Origin: Clavelina lepadiformis
Lineage: Eukaryota; Chordata; Ascidiacea; Aplousobranchia; Clavelinidae
DNA length: 64,000 bases
Assembly (NCBI RefSeq): GCF_947623445.1
Contig: NC_135243.1
Coordinates: 4,838,501 to 4,902,500 of the forward strand
Direction: 5' to 3'
The position numbers and the translations under genes were made by a program. Positions 59,735 through 64,000 of the stretch are shown in pieces; within the stretch, counting starts at the first letter, position 1; each line of letters opens with the position of its first letter. Below the pieces are notes generated by a model, which worked only from the letters and a program-made list of their open reading frames with translations, was not told the DNA's origin and did no database searches.

Positions 59735-61730
59735 TTAAATATTCAATTTAAGATTCATTGAAACATATGATGTACAATCATGAAGATATGTGGAATAATA
59801 TTTATTGCATTTAAAATAGGTTTTGGAGTCAAGCCAATAAAAGTGCTCCACAAACTTCTGATGTGCCCGCCTCTTCTGCCCAAAAACAATTTCTAGAAGT
59901 CGTTCCCGTTCCAGCTCTAGGCAATGCAATACCTCCTCCTCCAAATCGTCCGGTAAAATATGAACGTAAAAGATTTTACCATAGTACCACTATACTTGCT
60001 TGTCAGTGATGTACCTTAGGTAACTATAGGAGGGTAACTATATCGTAAATTAGTTATAGCGAACTTGAATGAAAACGTCGTTAGTCAAACTCTGCGTTTT
60101 TCAGTAACAGATTTTATTATGTCAAGATATTGACTTGTAGTATACTATATGATTTACACATCATTAATTGGTATTAGTTGTCTTATAGCTCCATTTAAAT
60201 GAAATCTTGTAATTAAATACAATGATAATCGGCCATATCAAACCACGGATAAAGACAACGACCATAAATAAGGCTAACGAGACAAAAACATGCACTGTAG
60301 GTTCTTTAAGCATTAAACTTGGTTACTGCAGTGACATGAATTGTTTAAATAGAAAACAAACTACACAGATACGGATAATTTAGTACAAACAAAAATTTAA
60401 AAAATGATCTTTGTTAATAGCAAGAATGTAAATATTTAATTAAATAGATCTTGCACTGTTTAATTGGTTGTTGTTTTTGTCTGTAAGAAATTGTTTTAAC
60501 AAACTAATGAACCTTTTTTAATTCTAAGTCCGCGGAGCCTTCGTTGTCTTCTCTATATTTGCTTCTGTTTATTGTTTTATTACAACCTTCTTCTCATCTC
60601 TTACACACCAAACCTTTCTTGATGATTGACAATTGGTTTGTTTGGTTTTTTTCGTACGGGATCATTCGACAACAATTTGCGAAAGTTAATGTAACAAAGT
60701 ACTGTATTTAGGGTTGTCCATGGGAATGGGATTCCCACGGGAATCCCATGGGAAATGTCCCATGGGAGGGAATGGGATGGAACAGCACGAATTGCAATTC
60801 CCATGGGACATGGGAACCAGTACAGAGGTTATTGTTTGAAGCCATTTTGTGGGTGAAATCGATTTTAATTTAATATATCTATCCGAAAATGTAAATCTAA
60901 AAAATAATATCTGCCCGAAAATGTCATAGCTTCATTCTAACCTGCCAATTTTAAATGGGATGGGACATTGGGATGGGATGGGATGGGACAGGCATGAATT
61001 GCTATGGGATAGGATGGGATGGGACAGAAAAAAATGTCCCATGGACAAGCCTGTGTATTTAGCAATTATTTAGACACCTTGTGTCGATTTTATGATGTCT
61101 TGTAGCTTAGTTCTTACATTGTAATTCAAACCAGATCTTATTCAAAAGTAAAACTTTCCTTCTCTACTTTGTCACTGATTCACATGTGATGAGAAGTTTG
61201 TTGGTTGATTGTTGATGTCACAATTATTCGTTGATTTGCATCATCAATGACGAAGTAGCGCTATAAGATCCAATCTTAGGAACAGTCTTAGTTTGCCAGT
61301 GGATTGTAATGGTTATTTCGCTTACACAAACCTACAGACTTCAGGAGCAAAAGAAAACGACCGCAAGCGTATATACAAGTCATATTTTTGGACCGTCACA
61401 GCATCGCCTCCGAAGGATAGTATTCGTTAATTAGTTAATTAGTTATTCTTTAATAATTAATTAGTTAGTTAGTCTAAACTTCCATGGTTAAGAATTTGCA
61501 TCTTGAAAGAACAAACGCAGCTTCGATCTTGCAAGAGTACCACGTCATGCTGGAGAATGTCCTTTTCTTGAACTTGGTTTCCAGATTGCGTGCGAGCTGG
61601 ATAATTGGTGTGTTGTTCGCTTGATTATTTCTGCAGCATAAGACACTTACATCATCGATATGCGGTTGTCCGAAATCTTCCGATGACGTAATGTACTGGT
61701 CACGTGATGAACTCGGTGACTTGTCACACA
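59735..61730 (-). CDS. possible two-exon 3' end of an unknown gene
   Basis: Exon 61730-61651 begins after an ATTTAG acceptor and ends at a GTAAGT donor (SSSRDQYITSSEDFGQPHIDD). Exon 59989-59735 begins after a TATAG acceptor in matching phase and runs to a stop. The second exon is convincingly protein-like at first (ILPDDLEEEVLHCLELERER, then KRRAHQKFVEHFYWLD), with a predicted charged helix; its last 30 residues look less coding. No family was recognised. A MITE (60711-61053) lies in the intron. Upstream exons were not found, so the 5' part is missing or elsewhere. It could also be a pseudogene fragment. Confidence 0.35.
60711..61053. mobile_element. GGGATGGGA-rich MITE, 343 bp
   Basis: It is flanked by the exact 8-bp duplication TGTATTTA (60703-60710 and 61054-61061). 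The ends are inverted: GGGTTGTCCATGGGA on the left and, read in reverse, CAGGCTTGTCCATGGGA on the right. Both halves are filled with CCCATGGG palindromes and GGGATGGGA repeats in opposing orientation, and the element carries no gene. The 8-bp duplication suggests hAT-type mobilisation. Confidence 0.88.
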
Positions 61731-63405
61731 CTAAATGTTACAGAAAGTGAAATTTTTAACATATTTTACCAAAGTAACGGTTTTCGCCATATATTGAATC
61801 AGATTGTTTTTATATATAAAAAAAAAAATTAAAACTATAAAAGGTAACGCGTTTTCCAACTACGGTTATACTTTGGGTTAATTGTCTCGTATTGAATAGG
61901 CAAATTTTCAGAAAAAACTGCAGATGATTGCGTTTGAGATGATTGCGTTTTAAATGATTGTGTTTTAGAGCATTCAAATGCATTAATTTAGTGATAAAGA
62001 ACTTTGACTGCAAAAACGTAATTACACTTATAGTCCAATTAGCAGCCGCATAACCGGTGCACATTTTGTCACGTTAAGGGTTGAGGCAGATACAGGCCAT
62101 GTGTGTTTGCCAGCGAAGAAAACTTTTTTATTGTGATATTTAAAGGACAAAAAGTTACTGCGCTACTGAACAAGCAGCAATTGAAAGTAATGTTATCAAT
62201 AGATGATAGATAGAGATATACCTGATGGGGAAAGAAGCATGCCACGACAAATGAGCTTATTCACCCTTCCCATTACACATGCATGTTATATTTGCCATAC
62301 AATTGCGACGTATCTTGTCAACCTCAACTGCAGACACGTTTTCAAAAATTTACAGAAATTTTGGAATATTATTATTTGAATTTGACAGTAAGAAAATGTA
62401 CATTTATTAACATTTAACGTAATTTTAAATTAAAATTAATTAACATTAAACTTGTCAAAAACTAGTCAACGTCAAATTCGAAAAGCGAGTGATAAAAACA
62501 ACTTCGACTTTGTTGAAAAAGATGTCCTTATCAAGGAACGTGTTACTAACCATATAGCCGTGATCGCTTGTGCAATTATGTCTGTTTGAGGTCTCCCGCT
62601 AATTATTGCCTGATGTGACAAAAAGGATCAAGGTTGTCCAACCCACGGGCCAGAATGCAGCCCGCCGACAAGTTTCATCCAGTCCGCGATGATAATAACC
62701 ACTGCCGCCATTTTGGAATAAACTTTCACACAGTAGGTCATATTTTTTCCGCTATCGCACATTTCCAAGGATTTGGTGTATTTTGTAATTTATATTGCTT
62801 AAAATTAAAATACAGCTTGAAATAAACTGCTTTTTGTGTATGAATGTATTTATTATTTTTGTATAAGTTTTATCTGGCTTTCCGAGAACTATAACAGCCG
62901 TTTTCGGCCCTTGAAAGAAAAATTTAGAAACTCCTGATCTAGATATGCTTGGTTTCAAACAATTTTGTTTAACATGCCATGATAGCTAAAACAACCTTAG
63001 CAAGTCAGCGTTGTAGATATTTTGGTTAGTATAACTATAGTAGGAATATCTGCAGCAACAGTATTTTGCTATTAAGCTTTTATAACTGAATGTGTTTGCT
63101 TATAAACAATCCGCATTACATGCAGTACCCAAGTGTATTGACGAATGCAAAACCTATTCATAACTGTGATTGATATTTGCTAGATTGATTGGTAGATTAC
63201 AGAGTTGCACAAACTTTTATACCACCAATCTTTATTTTTCACTTAGTATCGGTCGACGTACAATAAAGGTCCCTTTACAATAGCAAATCAAACATTTAAG
63301 AAATCAATCACATTAAACAGTTTATTTAGCATAATTTTAATAGCAATTTATATTTTCTTTTACACTGCATGGTTCTCTACACTATATGAATAGTGCTTAT
63401 GAAAA
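61731..63405. other. no gene seen; possible decayed hAT-type element
   Basis: AT-rich spacer. Near 62635-62940 there are GGTTGTCCAACCC at one side and CGGCCCTTGAAAG...ACTCCTG at the other, reminiscent of hAT-type MITE ends. The flanking bases show no clear duplication, so it is not called as an element. Confidence 0.45.
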
Positions 63406-63619
63406 CTATGGAGATTTTATTGAATACTCTTGCAACATAGATCGGAGAATGTTATCAGCAAGATTTTTGTTTTTCTTTTGTTTCAGAAAAAACCGCATCA
63501 TCTTGATAAATTCCCCTTCTGGATTTCTTTTTGCCAGACGCGTTTTTGATTTCTCGGTCAATTCTGGGGCTTCTCCGAACAAACTCTGGAAAGTTCCTTT
63601 GTCAATCGGGTTTGAAATT
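63406..63619 (-). CDS. possible terminal exon of an unknown gene
   Basis: Follows a TTTTGCAG acceptor at 63620-63627 and stays open for 70 codons to a stop. The sequence NPIDKGTFQSLFGEAPELTE and KTRLAKRNPEGEFIKMMRFF is mixed-charge and protein-like. The last part (KQKKNKN onward) may instead be intron after a GCG|GTTTTT donor. No family was recognised. The gene would continue beyond the right edge of the window. Confidence 0.35.
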
Positions 63620-63627
63620 CTGCAAAA

Positions 63628-64000
63628 GTCAACAAATGTCATTTAAAATTTTTTAATTTATATAAAATGATCTTTATCACGTCATACTTTGATTTTAAGA
63701 TAATGCAGGACCGTGACAAATTAGCACATAAATAATCAATTAATTTTGAAATTAAATTTTAAAACTATTCAGATGTTTGTCGTTTTTCAAATTTTTTCCT
63801 GTTTTTGGAATAACCCAACACCTAATGTCCCAATGTAAAATCAAATGTTATCTTTAATATGTTCATGCGGTGATCAAATTATGTATGGGTTTTATTTTTT
63901 TAATGAGCTTTTTTTTTGTTTTGAAAGTTTATCATTACAAAAGAGTTTTGTTTCGCATTTTGTAGTAATGTTTGATGCTGTTACAAAGTCATTGCGGGTT
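63628..64000. other. no gene seen
   Basis: AT-rich sequence with long T runs at the window edge; nothing recognisable on either strand. Confidence 0.5.

Noticed and set aside
62630..62945. hAT-like element suggested by GGTTGTCCAACCC and GGCCCTTGAAAG motifs
   Set aside because: Ends are poorly matched and no target-site duplication was found.
1..64000. CRISPR arrays, rRNA and tRNA genes, prokaryotic-type operons
   Set aside because: No regularly spaced direct repeats, rRNA blocks or tRNA-like cloverleaf sequences were noticed, and the genome is clearly eukaryotic.

Overview
This is a eukaryotic nuclear window. It is AT-rich, its genes are split by short GT-AG introns, and it is heavily seeded with transposons. 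The proteins resemble vertebrate orthologues closely (two genes rebuild to almost exactly human length). The introns are short and the motif TATAGGCCTA recurs in the spacers. This fits a marine invertebrate deuterostome such as an ascidian tunicate, but that placement is inference. Exon models were built by hand from splice sites and reading phase and checked only for phase closure.

Layout, left half. Bases 1-6689 hold a possible 3' end of an unknown gene, a decayed ABCG-type ABC transporter copy on the minus strand (4490-5340) and a pentanucleotide microsatellite. TTC26/IFT56 follows (6690-11973, +, 17 coding exons, 554 aa), with its ATG alone on the first coding exon. It converges on a 26-exon minus-strand gene (13573-27157, 1425 aa) that joins one PLAT/LH2 domain, a very long Ser/Glu-rich region and C-terminal ankyrin repeats; I could not name this gene. 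Next come three tandem single-exon J-domain membrane protein genes of DNAJC4 type (30337-34040, +) and NUP88 (34423-43689, +, 13 coding exons, 739 aa).

Layout, right half. NUP88 introns carry a 2.85-kb hAT transposon with a broken transposase and a 327-bp hAT MITE whose terminal repeats almost match it. From 45.0 to 59.2 kb lies a nested transposon stack. The outer element is a pogo/Tigger-like transposon (45674-59155) with about 390-bp terminal inverted repeats. A P-element/THAP9-like transposon (45798-51422) sits inside its left repeat, a Ty3/Gypsy retrotransposon (51879-56922) with identical LTRs sits inside its transposase exon, and a second copy of the hAT MITE (45342-45668) sits exactly on its left boundary. 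Each insertion was recognised from terminal repeats plus target-site duplications. The last 5 kb is mostly non-coding, with two weakly supported minus-strand exon sets and one more MITE.

How the genes relate: IFT56 is a ciliary transport protein and NUP88 a nuclear pore protein. I see no evidence that neighbouring genes share a pathway. The most striking content is the four-layer transposon stack, the THAP9-like element with one early stop codon, and the unusual PLAT-ankyrin gene.
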